A DNA stretch of 64,000 nucleotides, from NCBI GenBank assembly GCA_028023455.1, contig JAQFVV010006203.1, forward strand, positions 13,242,348 to 13,306,347. The letters are read 5' to 3'. This DNA comes from Epiperipatus broadwayi (taxonomy: Eukaryota; Onychophora; Udeonychophora; Euonychophora; Peripatidae). Position numbers and translations under genes: made by a program. How positions within the stretch are numbered: the first letter of the stretch is position 1; every line of letters starts with the position of its first letter. This document shows positions 52,080 to 63,415 of this stretch, in pieces. The notes under the pieces were generated by a model. The model searched no databases, was not told the origin of the DNA, and saw only the letters and a program-made list of their open reading frames with translations.

Positions 52080-52500
52080 CCAGCTGTATATATATTAGCT
52101 TATCTTGTGAGTTCTAGTCAAGACTTTTCCGGCTGTACTGGACAGCTTGCCTCGAGTTGGCCGCAGTCATAGCAGCTTCCAGTCCTATTATGGACTTGCC
52201 TCACTGTGTAGATATAACAATAATCACTATTCAGTCTTCAGATTAGACAGAAGTTCTCTCTCTCTCTCTCTGGCTTGCCTCCATAAAAACCAACTATTTA
52301 TTGCAAACCTCCTATTTTACTAGCAGCAATTGGATTCAGAGAATTATTGCCAATTGGCCCATACTAACCAATGATAGGATTTTATACACATGTTTACACA
52401 TTGGTCATATTTATGTTTCACCTTTTGGCTATGTTTATATATCGGTTATCCACATGTTTACACATTGGTTAGCGGCAATGAGTGCTCAATCCGATTAGAT
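52080..52500. other. GC-richer non-coding segment with (CT)n
   Basis: The composition here is more balanced (ggccgcagtcatagcagc) and a (ct)n tract lies at 52256-52271. Short internal repeats (acatgtttacacattggt at 52389 and 52453) are visible. It may be a solo LTR or another non-autonomous element; I could not define its ends. Confidence 0.35.
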
Positions 52501-54395
52501 AAGAAAGGAATCTAGATTTCTGAAGGAAAGGTCAGATATAATATTTTCCTTCTTGGAGACTTTAATACATGTGTTAGTAGATAATAAATTTTGGTCAAAA
52601 ATAATGAAGATAATAGTAGTGACTCTGTGAATTCAAATGGTCTGCTGTTATTGATTTTTTTTTTTAACAATCTTCGAGCACAATGGTATATAGTGGTACA
52701 GAAAGTAAAAGAAATTCATGTTATAAGTACTTTCAGGTTTTAAATGTTGGAGAGATTCTAGATTATTGTACTCTATGACCAAAGTGATTGATTGATTTAA
52801 ATTAGACCTTATTCCAAACATATTCATATCATATTTAATATTTCTTCTTCAGAATTATTTGCTACTTATGAAAAGTTTATATCATTATTAAACATTAAGG
52901 CATGGAATTCTCTTAAAAAATGTGTTGTGGATTCAAATAAGTCAATTCTTGGGATTTACTTTTTTTTTAAATCCTGATTAGTTATCAGAGAATTATTCTA
53001 TTATTAGTGAATTAATTAAATATGTTGTTGTTTCACTTGGTAAAATAATAAATTGAATGTGGAACTCATAAGCAATATAGACATTTAATAGAATTTCAAC
53101 AAGTGACAAAACAGCTTAAAAATGATTAATGGGATAATCACTTACTGCTAATCATCAGTTATAATTTTTTTTTTTTTGGTGCATGAAAAGTAACATCTGG
53201 ATCCGAAAATGTATACCATAATTCTTTAAACCCATGAATGGCACGTTTTACAATAATGATAATATTTCTAACAGAAGGAGTGCTTTGATTAACTTTTTCT
53301 ATAATAATATGAAAACTGAAATTAAGATTATTTTGCCCACTTTTTGTATAATAATGTGAGAATTGAGATTAAGGTTTTAATGATACATCCACTCTTTCCA
53401 ATTATTTGGATTTGGACAAATATGTTCAGCTTTAAAAATGGAAAAGCTGCAAATATGCTGATGAAATAGATATCTGAGCAAGTTTTAAAATATGACATAT
53501 TAACTTCAAAACTATCAGAACTTTTTATGAATATGTGGACCCATCAAGTTGTGTCATCTGATCTTAAGATTGTTTATTGTTCTAAATTTTAAAAAAATAT
53601 AAAGGATAAAAAATAATGGATTAATTATCACTAAATATCATTATTATTCATTATATCAAAAGTATTTTCAAGGATTTTGTTGAATAAGTTTCTTAATCAT
53701 GAATGAATGATTACCAAAGACTCAAAGTAGTAAAAAGAACTATAGCCAAATGTAAAAAGAAGTGCAGGAAGAAAAGGTGCAAATAATATTTTCTTTTTAC
53801 TGATTTGGTCAAGGAATTTGGCTGAATTAATCAAACAGGTTTGTTGAAGATTTAAAATTAATTAGTTACTCACTAAAGTTTATTCACATTTTACAGATTC
53901 TGTTTAATGAAATGAGAGGAAGTATTGTTATCATTAATAAAAAGAGAGAGAGAGAGACTTTAAAATTGTTTAACAAGATCCTGCACTAGCTTCGTTTTCC
54001 ATTTTTATTACAGTAAACACAAGAAAAGTTTATAGGACAGCTTTATGGATTGATCAAGCAGCAAAATATTATAAAAATTTAATGATAAAGTTTTTTAAAT
54101 TATACTGATTAAAAGCATAAGTAAGAACTTAATCTTCTGGGCTTCCAGATTTAAGGTATTTTAATGGTTACACTATTCTTAACAATTTGAAAAACAATCT
54201 CTATAATATTCTAAATGTTTTGTAATAAGCCAATAAACATCACACAAACACCATTTCTTATGCTTGCTTATAAGTGCTATTAAAACAGGCAAAACTCTCC
54301 ATACAGTATTGCCACTCAATGCAAGCCAGAGTAATCAATGGATGCCAGAAGGCTTGTGCATAAAATATCCATCTAGTGCCTACTCATCCAATATC

Positions 54396-54432
54396 CCTGA
54401 CTAGTTTCTGGCTTGTGGCCTTTGTCAGTGAG
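54396..54432 (-). ncRNA. Hammerhead-like core, copy a
   Basis: On the minus strand the order is CACTGACAA, AGGCC, ACAA, GCCA, GAAAC, TA, GTC. It resembles conserved hammerhead boxes (CTGANGA and GAAA) around a short stem II. Stem III would be ACTAGT, too short to fold alone but self-complementary between two molecules. The second G of CTGANGA is A here. Confidence 0.5.
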
Positions 54433-54916
54433 GAGCCTTGGCTCTGAGAGCACTGCACCTAGATCTTATGATCTAATGCAACCTTCCAGAAACTAGTCTA
54501 AGGATATGGATGAGTAGACATTAGATGGAGAATTTTATACACAAGTCTTCTGGCATCCATTGATTACTCTGGCTTGCACTGAGTGGCAATAGTGTATGGA
54601 GAGTTTTGCCTATTTTAATAACCGTTATAAGCAACCATAAGAGAAATGGTGATCATGTGATGTTTATTGGCTTAAAACCAATCCTGCCTAATAGGATAGT
54701 GGTGACTATGGTTATTAAAGAACCAAAAATATCAAAATGTATAGGTACTGAACTGAGTTCAGACCTATATAAGCTAATGAGCTTGAATTAAAAATATTAT
54801 TGTGTTTTCAATTTAAGATTCATAGTTTTGTAGTAAAGTAGAGATAAAAGATTGCTGCTGGAGGGTTGCATTAGATCCTAAGATCTAGGTGCAGTGCTCT
54901 CAGATCCAAGGCTCCT

Positions 54917-54953
54917 CACTGACAAAGGCCGCAAGCCAGAAACTAGTCGGTGG
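54917..54953 (+). ncRNA. Hammerhead-like core, copy c
   Basis: The plus strand reads CACTGACAA, AGGCCGCAAGCCA, GAAACTAGTC and GGTGGATATT. Flanks tcctca and ggtgga could form part of stem I. It has the same layout as copy a. Box 1 (CTGACAA) departs from CTGANGA at one base. Confidence 0.5.
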
Positions 54954-57234
54954 ATATTGGATGAGTAGGCACTAGATGGGGATTTTATGCACAAGTCTTC
55001 TGGCATCCATTGATTAGTCTGGCTTGCACTGAGTGGCAATAATGTATGGAGAGTTTTGCCTGTTTAATGTTTTGAATACAATCTATAAAGATTTTGTTCT
55101 ATCAATTAATGCTAAAAAAATAAAAATCTAATGTTTTATTAGACAGTAATGGAAGAAAAAACATTACCAATTTTTAGTTTAAATAGTTATCGACTTCAAA
55201 ATGTGATTCAATTTTAAAATCTTACTCTCATTTAGACCGGATGCTGAGACACAACAAAGACTCTGATATGGTACACTACTGCATTTAATAAATTAAAAGA
55301 TAATGATATAACTTTTGCAACCTAAATTAGTTGTACAAAGGACTATTTTTCTCATTTTATTATATGTAAGTGAGACATAGACTTCATAACTATATGATAT
55401 AAAGGCACAGAAAAAATTTTTATTCAAAGATGTTTCAAATTAAGTTAGCATAAGACAATAACAAATATCAGACTAAAAAACTAGCATATGTGAATACAAG
55501 TTAATGTAAAAATTAAATTTAACTTCTATTTTATTCTTATGTTTATCTTTTTTTCTCACATTAGAATGGTCATTCACATTCACAACTGGCTACTAATTAT
55601 GATATTCACTAACAATGACACTCCTGTAATTAAAAGTCCAGTTGCCCTTTTTGGATATAAATTCAGTGTTTTCTTAAGTTCAAATATCTTCTTATATAGA
55701 CATTTATCTAGTATCTTTGGTTAGGCAACTTCTACTATTCAGACAATTTTGATAGAGAGAAAAAATTTGAAGTTTCACGATCGCTATCGGACTTTATTAT
55801 TTTGGTAAGAGTTAAATAACATTTTTTATTTAACTGTGAATAATAAACAAACACAGTAAAATAAATAAATTAATATATACAGACATTTTAAAATAAAATT
55901 TAAAAAAATACCCATAAATTAATAATCCTAATTGTCATGAGCATTATGTTTCCATTATTTCAAATTATGAAAAATTATATCTTTTTACAGAATATAAGAA
56001 AATAACTTTTTAATGAGTTGAATGAAAATAAAAATAAAAACACTATAATTTGCCTTTACAAACATAAAAAAAAAAAATGGAAAAAGAGAGGTGAGATGAT
56101 GAGAATTTTTTTTATGTAATTATATAATATAAAATATATGTAGAATGTATATATAAACAATGTATTATTTTTAATATTTAATTTTTTAGTAGTATGTAGA
56201 TACCATAATGTCATATAGAATTATAATAATTGAAAAGCAAAAATTATATAGTTGAATTATTCTAAATTTTGAGAAAAATCACTAATTTGAAAAGCTCAGA
56301 AACCAAAAGTACCAAATCATTAATATTGCACCTATAATTAGGATTTAGCTGAAGTTAATAGGAAACAGAGAGAATTGTAGATGACAAGATGGATAAAATT
56401 GTCTTTAACCACACATACATAAAAATTTTCTGTGTGGCTTTTCTTGTATTCTAAAACTGTCAATAAGAACTTCTTGTTTTTACTTTTATCAGGTTAATAG
56501 ATAAAATTTGAGATTAACTTTTGCATAAAGCATTTCTGTAAACTTTTTCTGCATGTAAAATTTTTAATAAGGCAGAGTCTACAATATATGCTGTAACCAT
56601 TTGTCCTTCTGCCCTGGAATTTTACAAGAATAATGCTTGTTAATGATATTTAATGAAAAATTAAATTCATGGACTCCACATCCCAAAGATTTGATTCCTT
56701 CAGTGTATAATAGTATCTCTATTACTAAATCACCACCTATGGAAAACTTGAACAATTCTGACTTTTGTTTTGAAATTTCAACACAGGAACCAATACTTTT
56801 ATGATTCAAGCAGTCATATATTCAAACTTACAATAGATAGCTAATGAATAATATTTCTGTGCTTAATTTTTACTACACTACTCTTGTGCAAAATAGTTTT
56901 TATCTGTTTTTAACATGTCTTTGGTCATATATTTATGATTACACTTCACCACAGTGGATAAAAACCAGTCCCTACCTAGCACAGGTGGTATTGCAAAAAT
57001 CACACTACAGAAATATTATTCACTAGGCAGATAACTTCTAGTCTAATACATGACTAATAAATATTATTAATTTACAATAGATAGTTCTAGGGTAGTAAAA
57101 ACAGACCAAATAACATGAAAGAATTAAATGGTGTTGTGTTGGTATTAACATTTTGTCAAGAAAAATGGGTATAAAACTGAAGTTACTAAAATATATATTT
57201 GAAATACAGGCATTCTTATACTCAGAACTTAATT

Positions 57235-57440
57235 GTACATATAGGGGATTTGAACTCAGACTTTCAAGCAACCTTCAACTATCCACCCTATCTCATACTA
57301 CTGATACATATATATATATACACATGTATATTGGGATTATTTATCTTTTCTACAAATGTGTGGTCATGTGTATCAGTAATATGAGATAGTGTGGATAGTT
57401 GAAGGTTGCTTGAAAGTCTGAGTTCAAATCTCCTATATTT
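57235..57440. repeat. Head-to-head SINE pair (palindrome), family 3
   Basis: The arms are 57241-57310 and 57367-57438. Both contain gatttgaactcagactttca or its complement, giving two B boxes (GAGTTCAAATC) facing away from the centre. The right half also has tgtggtcatgtgtatcag, as at 46.0 kb. Confidence 0.75.
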
Positions 57441-58329
57441 AAAATATATATTGCAGTTACTAAGCTGATGTCACATCTATATAACTATAATAGTTATCTG
57501 AAGTTTTTAAAGACAACATTTTTTTTAATTTCAACTATTAACTTAATAATAATAAAAAAAAGTCAGATGAGACTATCAAATGCATAATAGTATTGGTTCT
57601 GACCCTAAATTCCAAACCATGTTGATAAGGACAAAAACCAAAAAAACCAATCTGAGGATAGGTACTAAAATATGGTATATTTTCATTACTTAAGTTTATA
57701 ATAAATGGAGCTAGAACAATAAAGAGAGAGACAAGGCACTGGTATTGCTTACTGCAAGGATAATCAATGATCAAAAAGTCATAACAATTCTGATTTGTCT
57801 TAAATATACCCAAACATTTAAAGTTTGTGTAATTCTAAAATAAAATAATTTAAGTCATAGTTAATTACACTAACAGTTATATTAATTATATGAAGGAATC
57901 AGTATTAGAAGATTTTTTTTTTAAAAAAATGTATAATAAAAAAATTGTTAATATTAATATTTTGTTAATAATTTTTTATTATGAAATAACTTTTTGAAAG
58001 TTTTAACTGCAATTAAATATCATTAAACAAAATTTTACTATCTAACTATTTTAAAGGATTAAATAAATCAAAAATATCTGACTCATCCCCTCCCTCTTTT
58101 TAAATTAGGTATCTAATAGTCCCTAAAGCTATTAGAACATTTCCAGAAAACATGATATTAATCATAATACATAATTATTACTTTCTTTATTTCTTTTTTA
58201 AATCAATATTATTTTAATGCCAACTTGAGTTTTTAAATGAAAAAATATATATTATCACGTTTATCATACTTCTATTTGTATTTGAAACACACATATATAA
58301 AAACAATTGAAAAACTAATTAAAACTTAC

Positions 58330-58443
58330 TTTGATCATGGTTCTTCGATGTTGTAGGAATGTTTTAATGCCTAGCCATCTAATCTTCATTCCAAGTTCTA
58401 TTCCAACGACAAATAAAGCTATTAATTCTATGGGTCCATGAAC
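58330..58443 (-). CDS. TPCN1: TPC1-like exon: domain I S2 to start of S3
   Basis: This is a 114 bp exon of 38 codons, phase 0 at both ends. On the minus strand the acceptor reads tgaatag and the donor gtaagt. The peptide starts [17 protein letters not shown], which is S2, and continues with the basic loop [16 protein letters not shown] that leads into S3. Vertebrate TPC1 has the equivalent loop WLGLHTFIRHKRTMVK. The next exon starts in the same phase 30.7 kb away. Confidence 0.9.
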
Positions 58444-58639
58444 CTATTCATAAAAAGAAAACATTTCAAAAAATGTATTTTTAAGAAATAAATAGTAAAT
58501 AAGGTAAAACTGTAAAACTGCTTTTAAATAGCCCGTTGCTAAGCAAAAGTCTAATAATGGAGTAAATATCACCCATTAAACTTAACAACTGATAAAAATT
58601 TGAGCTGATTTCCATCCAGTTTTGTCTACTAATAGCAAG

Positions 58640-58757
58640 ATAAGCATTTACTTACAAATATTGAATGGTTAGCTGGTTAGTGATGGATTGGCTACTTAAA
58701 AATATTAACCCAATTGAATTTTTTAGCCCTTCCAAGATTCAAACTCATAAACACCTT
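58640..58757 (-). repeat. tRNA-derived SINE, family 2
   Basis: On the minus strand: GAGTTTGAATCTTGGAAGGG, TTGGGTTAATATTTTTAAG, CAGCTAACCATTCAATATTT. The order matches the copies at 45.5 and 62.5 kb. Confidence 0.5.
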
Positions 58758-60269
58758 GAATAAAATTAAAATTTATTTAACAACTTTTTAAAAATTAATA
58801 ATTAAAGTTACCATTTAAAAATATCTGATTGCATTATTACATTTAGATTCACACATTACTACCTTTGAAAGTTCATAGTTATTGATCAAAAATATTTTGA
58901 TGGCCTTCAACAAATTCAACAGATTATATTCAGTTATAATAATTGTTTAATTTTAATTTCTAAAAAGCTCTTACTATCAAATCATTACATATAACTGTTC
59001 AATATGTTAGCTGCAATATTTTCAGTAAATCATATGTACTCTTCCAAGAAATAGTTGATAATTTACAAAAAAAAAAAAAAGACATAATCAAATGATAACA
59101 CTAATTATTATCTGTGGTGAGTTACCATTAGTTTCCACCACTTAACATAATTTGTTATAGCAATTCAAATTTAGAGTTATCTCGTAAAATAATGAACCTA
59201 CTTATATCAAAAAGACACATAATTAGACAAAATAATGTATTATATTTGAATATGTACATATTAAATTAAAAAAAATACATTTAAATTATAAATTGGGTTT
59301 TATAAAAACAAAAAATGAGTTTATATATAAAGCAGATAATAGAATGATTTTGAGATAAGAAGATAAATTGGCAAATGACCAATGCTAGACCAAAAATATA
59401 TTTTCATTTTGTACATTAAGATATCAGTTATCAAATGCTAAATACTATTTCCAATGTCTTTTCTTGGTGTTCTTTCATCTTACTCGCTTCATTACTATCC
59501 CAAATCTTTCATGTCATTAGTTATCTCACTCCACAAATTGTGACAACAATGGAATTGTTTGTTTCCACCTTTTCCCCCCTTTTCTTTTAATTTTTGAGCC
59601 CTAAAAAATACCGTAATGTTTGAATGATGCAGGATGATTATTGTAAAGTCTTATTTAGAGATTTCCAGGCCTATCTTTAAAATAGAAAGAGATCTAGAAA
59701 TGTTGGATTTAAAATGATCTGTTTCAGACAATTTGATTCAAACATGCTTGGAACAATTATTCATTAAAATTACATGTAAGCACAGGTAAAACAGGAGCTA
59801 ACTGTATTACTAAAGTTATGTATTTTAATACCCTGTGAATTTTAGTGCAGTAATAGAGTGATAAAATCTGGAGCTTCGGATCACACCAATTGTTATTATT
59901 AATGCTTTTTATAAATTCCTGAGCAATGAAACGATTCGATTATTTATTTACTTTTCTAAATATAGGGTAGATAAAATATGAAAACTTTATTTGAACTCTT
60001 CAAAAGATGAATGGAGAACAGTAGTTGCAGCTATTGTGTAGCTGTTCTTCATAAAACTCTTATTCCAAAAAAACAAGAAAACAGATATAAATTTTTTGAA
60101 AAAGTAGATTAAATAAGACTGTATTGAAATGAATTTATTGTGAAATCTAATTTAATGTTTTCTATTCTTGGAAATCTTAGATATATCCATTAAAATTCTA
60201 TTCATTTTATTTTAGAGGCATATACTGTAAACTTGAATAATTGATGGATAATAAATGAAGGTACCACTA

Positions 60270-60530
60270 AAACAACATCTGCTGACTAGTTTCTGAATTA
60301 CTGCCTTCATCAGAGAGAACTTTGAAGTTTAAGGGTGAAGCTAAAATACTTATGTATTTATCAAGATAATAGTTTGAAATTCAAAAATCTCTATGGGTTT
60401 ATCACTTACTTGCTCAATGGCAAATATCATGTCATAATTGGCCTAGAATATGTTTATAAGAGCACTACCATCTGATATCCATGGATTACTCGAGCTTATG
60501 ATAGATGACTCCAAAGCAGCAGGAAAATCA
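60270..60530 (-). repeat. Repeat with hammerhead-like core, copy with intact CTGATGA box
   Basis: On the minus strand at 60313-60284 the sequence reads CTGATGA, AGGCAGTAATTCA, GAAAC, TA, GTC. Flanking blocks (ccatggattactcgagctta) resemble the 54 kb copies. The first box is the exact hammerhead consensus. Pairing in stem II is weak in this copy. Confidence 0.55.
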
Positions 60531-60669
60531 TAAGAGGTTTTGTCATATACTTTTTTTCTCTTTGAATTTAGTCAAGACAAATACAATATTTTTTAAAAAT
60601 GTAATAAGTAAAATTCTTAATCATAATTAACAAGAAATATTAATTATAGTGAATTATTTCCTTCCCTCA

Positions 60670-60815
60670 TCTATAAATGTATTATCCACTATTATTATTA
60701 CAGAATTATTTTCATCTCCATAAAGTTTATCAATTGACCTATATATCTTTGTAATCCCTAAATGCCTCAAAACAGCTTCCAACTTTGCCACCAACAATCA
60801 ATCATTCTTGTTTTC
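60670..60815 (-). other. Unrecognised open stretch
   Basis: One minus-strand frame is open for about 45 codons: LLVAKLEAVLRHLGITKIYR, then SIDKLYGDENNSVIIIV and DNTFIDEG. Its composition looks protein-like, unlike the flanks. A tttttacag-like acceptor precedes it, but an in-frame stop follows the acceptor and no donor is seen. It could be a transposon piece or a decayed exon; I cannot assign it. Confidence 0.35.
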
Positions 60816-61309
60816 AAAAATACTATCTGTAAAACTAGTTCATAAATAAATAAAAAAATTGAACCTTAATCATTGTTTCTTATTATGACTGACTACAAAG
60901 AAAGCTTTGAGGTTTAATGGTAACATAAAACCTACTGTGCTTATGATGTATCGTTTAGATCAGAGCTGGGTGAACCTTGAAATTGTTCAGCTTATGAAAT
61001 CAGGTTTAGGATTTTTCCTTTATCTAGCCATTCAATAAAGATCAATAAATGGGTATATATTATTTAGCTAGGAAATTGATTAATCTGGGTTACCCAGATG
61101 AGCATCAGGGTGCTTATTATATAGCATAAACATAAAAAAATATGACATCGTCAAAACCAGTCTAAGCCGTATTAGGAGAAACAGTATTTCAATGTTTTTT
61201 TTTAGTCTCATTATCGTGAATATAAATGAATATAGACTTCCCAACTTAATAACAATGTCACATGACTTCCTCACATTTACTCCTATACTTCCAATACAGT
61301 GATCTATTG

Positions 61310-61410
61310 TAAGCTTGACTAACCAATGACCACTAGATGGTATACTGTTACAAAATATCTATCTAGAAACTGATTTCTGGCTTTTCTCTTTATCACTGAG
61401 GTCTAAGATT
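61310..61410 (-). repeat. Copy of repeat with hammerhead-like core (decayed)
   Basis: On the minus strand: CAGTGATAAAGAGAAAAGCC, then AGAAATCAGTTTCTAGATAG. The box order is kept, but both boxes have mutations. The block cactagatggtata downstream matches the other copies. Confidence 0.5.
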
Positions 61411-61999
61411 CAAAGTTAGAGCTAAAGCATTTACATATCTAATAGCATCTTTAATTCTTTTATACTATTTGAGATAAATAACCTGAAATTCAAAAAAAAA
61501 AAAAAACTTAAAAGTTCTGATGAAGACTAAGATTCAAAGCTGGAACTACGACATTTATGTATTTATTAGCCATCATTTTATTCCTTTATACTAATCAAGC
61601 TAATATCCTGAAATCCAAAAAAACTTTAAAGTTTTGAACCTAAGCTACTTTTATGACAACTCTAGTCTTCTTTTATCCTTTGCTAAGAAAATTATTGTTG
61701 ACAACCATATCAGAATAGAGAGAAAAATTACTCTTGGAAGCATATAAGTAAGCATTGGAGAAAGTTGTGAGATTTTATTAGTATTAACTTTCTTATCCAA
61801 AGAATAGAAAAGATCTTGAAGTCTATACAATATACAGAAACTGAAACTGATGTCATATTTATATAAGTAAACAGGTAAGTTAGCTAGATCTAAAACCTTA
61901 GGCTTTTTTTTTTTTTCAAATTTCAAGACAATAGCTTGAAAAATGTAAAGAAGTAAAAGGTAGCTCTTAATACATATGTACATTATCCAGTTTTAATTC

Positions 62000-62110
62000 T
62001 AACTTTTACTGGTGAAAGCAAAAGCCAGAAACTAGTTTGAAGATGGGGATTTTATGGCATACAATTTCATGTTCATTCACTAATCTAGCTCACAGTAAAT
62101 GCTCTAAAGT
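62000..62110 (+). repeat. Copy of repeat with hammerhead-like core
   Basis: The plus strand at 62009-62037 reads CTGGTGA, AAGCAAAAGCCA, GAAAC, TA, GTT. One change separates box 1 from CTGATGA, and the cleavage-site base would be T, which is allowed. The downstream gaagatggggattttatg matches the 54.9 kb copy. Confidence 0.55.
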
Positions 62111-62474
62111 AGTCAAAGAGAACAGCTTTTGGGAGATATTAAAAAATAAAAATAAAAAGCTGTTGGAGTAAAAAAATATCTCGCATTACAGGAAGAAATC
62201 CTCCAATGTATAGTTCTATGAATATTGAATCCACTTGGCTTTATCTTATCAAACACACTATAGATATGCTTAACATTTGTTTAATAAGCAACTGATAAAC
62301 TTTTTAAAAAGTTTTGATAAATGAAACATTGAAATTAAATGGTTTTATAACAATTACTGAAGACAATAATAATAAAATAATAATTTCAACTTAGAAGCTT
62401 AATATAATTGATCATAACTGAATCAACCAGATTTGTATCATAACAGCATATCTGCAGTAAGGAGTCTGCTGGAA

Positions 62475-62680
62475 AAGCAACAACCTGTAAACAGAAAACT
62501 TCATTATGTAATGATTGATGTCTACTATGTGCGAAACCTCGAGTTCAAATCTAAATGGTGTCTAAAAATGGTTTTGGGTAGCTAATGCTTTTCCAAGAAA
62601 ACAATATTTCAGTAGAAATCCAAAACCAACTCAGCAGGTCATTCAATATTGGTCAGTAAATTGGTATCTCGTTGTTTTTT
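62475..62680 (+). repeat. tRNA-derived SINE, family 2
   Basis: CTCGAGTTCAAATCTAA (B box), TTGGGTAGCTAATGCTTTTC and GTCATTCAATATTGGTCAGT occur in the same order as at 45.5 kb. This is the best preserved of the three copies. Confidence 0.6.
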
Positions 62681-63334
62681 TTAGTTGAAGATTAAAGAAG
62701 TTCACAATCTTCAGCAAATAAATGAGTGTCAGTGCTCTCATTATAAATATATATATAAAGTACAAATTGCATGTATTGCAATATTTCTAATGGAGAAAAT
62801 GATATAATATTCATATTTGGTTTACCTTTATCTTTTTTAATTATCTCTATTGTATCTTAATTATGTAAGGGTTTATTTAAGTTTATGGCCTAACTTTTAA
62901 AGTGGGATATTAAAATAAATTGTCTTAAGAGGAAGGAAAACAATTTTTGACGATGATCAATTAGTATCACTTGATTATTACTTGGTTACTTTTCGCCACC
63001 TGGTCAATACTTAATTATTTTTTCTGTCTTATAAAAAAAGCTAATGATATATTAACATACATGCTTTCTGTACTTATGGCATATATATATCTTTCAAAAA
63101 CAAACTTAAGAATTTTTCTTTCTAGAGTCATTTAAGTACTGTTCTGTGATTGGGTGTCTAACTATTAAATGAGTGTCAGCTGATTGCAAAACAAAAATGT
63201 CACTGATTATAAATATGATACAGTTTTCATCAATAATAAAGAAGGCATAAAACATCTATAGGTTCTGAGACTACGATTTGCCATATAATAAAAAGACTAT
63301 AACTCAAAAGAGTTCATAACAAGTTCGAACACCG

Positions 63335-63415
63335 GAAATACCAGAACTGGAATCGATCTAAGGATCTTCCACTGTCTGACATTCCGCTACTTCCACAAAT
63401 CAAGTAAGAGAGGTT
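63335..63415 (-). repeat. tRNA-like segment, probably a SINE
   Basis: The minus strand has TAGCGGAATGTCAGACAGTG (A-box-like) and, 15 bp on, TAGATCGATTCC (B-box-like). No acceptor stem pairing is evident, so an intact tRNA is unlikely. Confidence 0.4.

Larger units (their letters stand above)
54229..55075. repeat. Three-copy cluster of the repeat with hammerhead-like core
   Basis: Copy a (about 54275-54485) is on the minus strand. Copy b (54486-54690) and copy c (54850-55070) are on the plus strand. Copies a and b form a palindrome. Shared blocks are gccagaaactagtc, tggatgagtaggcactagat, cttctggcatccattgatta and gagtggcaata. Copy b is 5'-truncated, starting at ccagaaactagtc. The cluster interrupts a decayed LINE. 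Confidence 0.85.
52530..55740 (+). pseudogene. Decayed LINE with endonuclease and RT remnants
   Basis: The plus-strand frames show an APE endonuclease remnant (FLLGDFNTCVS at about 52550, then VNSNGLLLLIF). RT pieces with many stops lie at 53640-53960 (KCKKKCRKKRCK, EFG, INQTGLLKI). Beyond the repeat cluster is the RT end: LSINAKKIKI at 55100 and the ETxT region near 55375. The order matches a CR1/L2-like or related non-LTR element. It is far too degraded for activity. The cluster at 54229-55075 is inserted in it. Confidence 0.6.
27600..58329 (-). other. 30.7 kb intron packed with transposons
   Basis: This intron separates the S2 and S3-S4 exons. It contains both Penelope remnants, the Gypsy remnant, all four LINE fragments, the short LTR element and several SINEs, listed separately. 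Between these (for example 28.8-30.3, 44.0-45.4, 46.1-47.5 and 48.0-49.5 kb) I see only AT-rich sequence with homopolymer runs. I recognise no host exon inside. Confidence 0.85.
3767..58443 (-). other. TPCN1: Two-pore channel gene (TPC1-like), partial, eight exons
   Basis: Two-pore channels are endolysosomal cation channels with two six-helix domains, opened by PI(3,5)P2, voltage or NAADP-linked partners. Eight minus-strand exons with GT/AG borders join in phase into about 236 codons. In order they encode S2 ([11 protein letters not shown]), S3, the S4 sensor and S4-S5 linker (HFRVTRALR, then NYCGGVRR), S5 (ILDMLILLLYFMLIFSVLG), the pore helix and filter (FVLLTTANFPDVMMP), S6 ([18 protein letters not shown]) and the EF-hand-like linker (MSFKHYEGLMKFYKPKM). 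The match to vertebrate TPC1 as I remember it is close and collinear; the related TPC3 cannot be excluded. The S1 exon lies upstream of 64000 or was missed, and all of domain II is missing downstream. Introns run from 82 bp to 30.7 kb and hold nearly all the transposons listed. No stop or frameshift occurs in the exons, so the gene looks functional. Confidence 0.93.

Noticed and set aside
61651-61983. Minus-strand ORF of 110 codons
   Set aside because: Low-complexity, AT-driven hydrophobic sequence with no motif or splice context.
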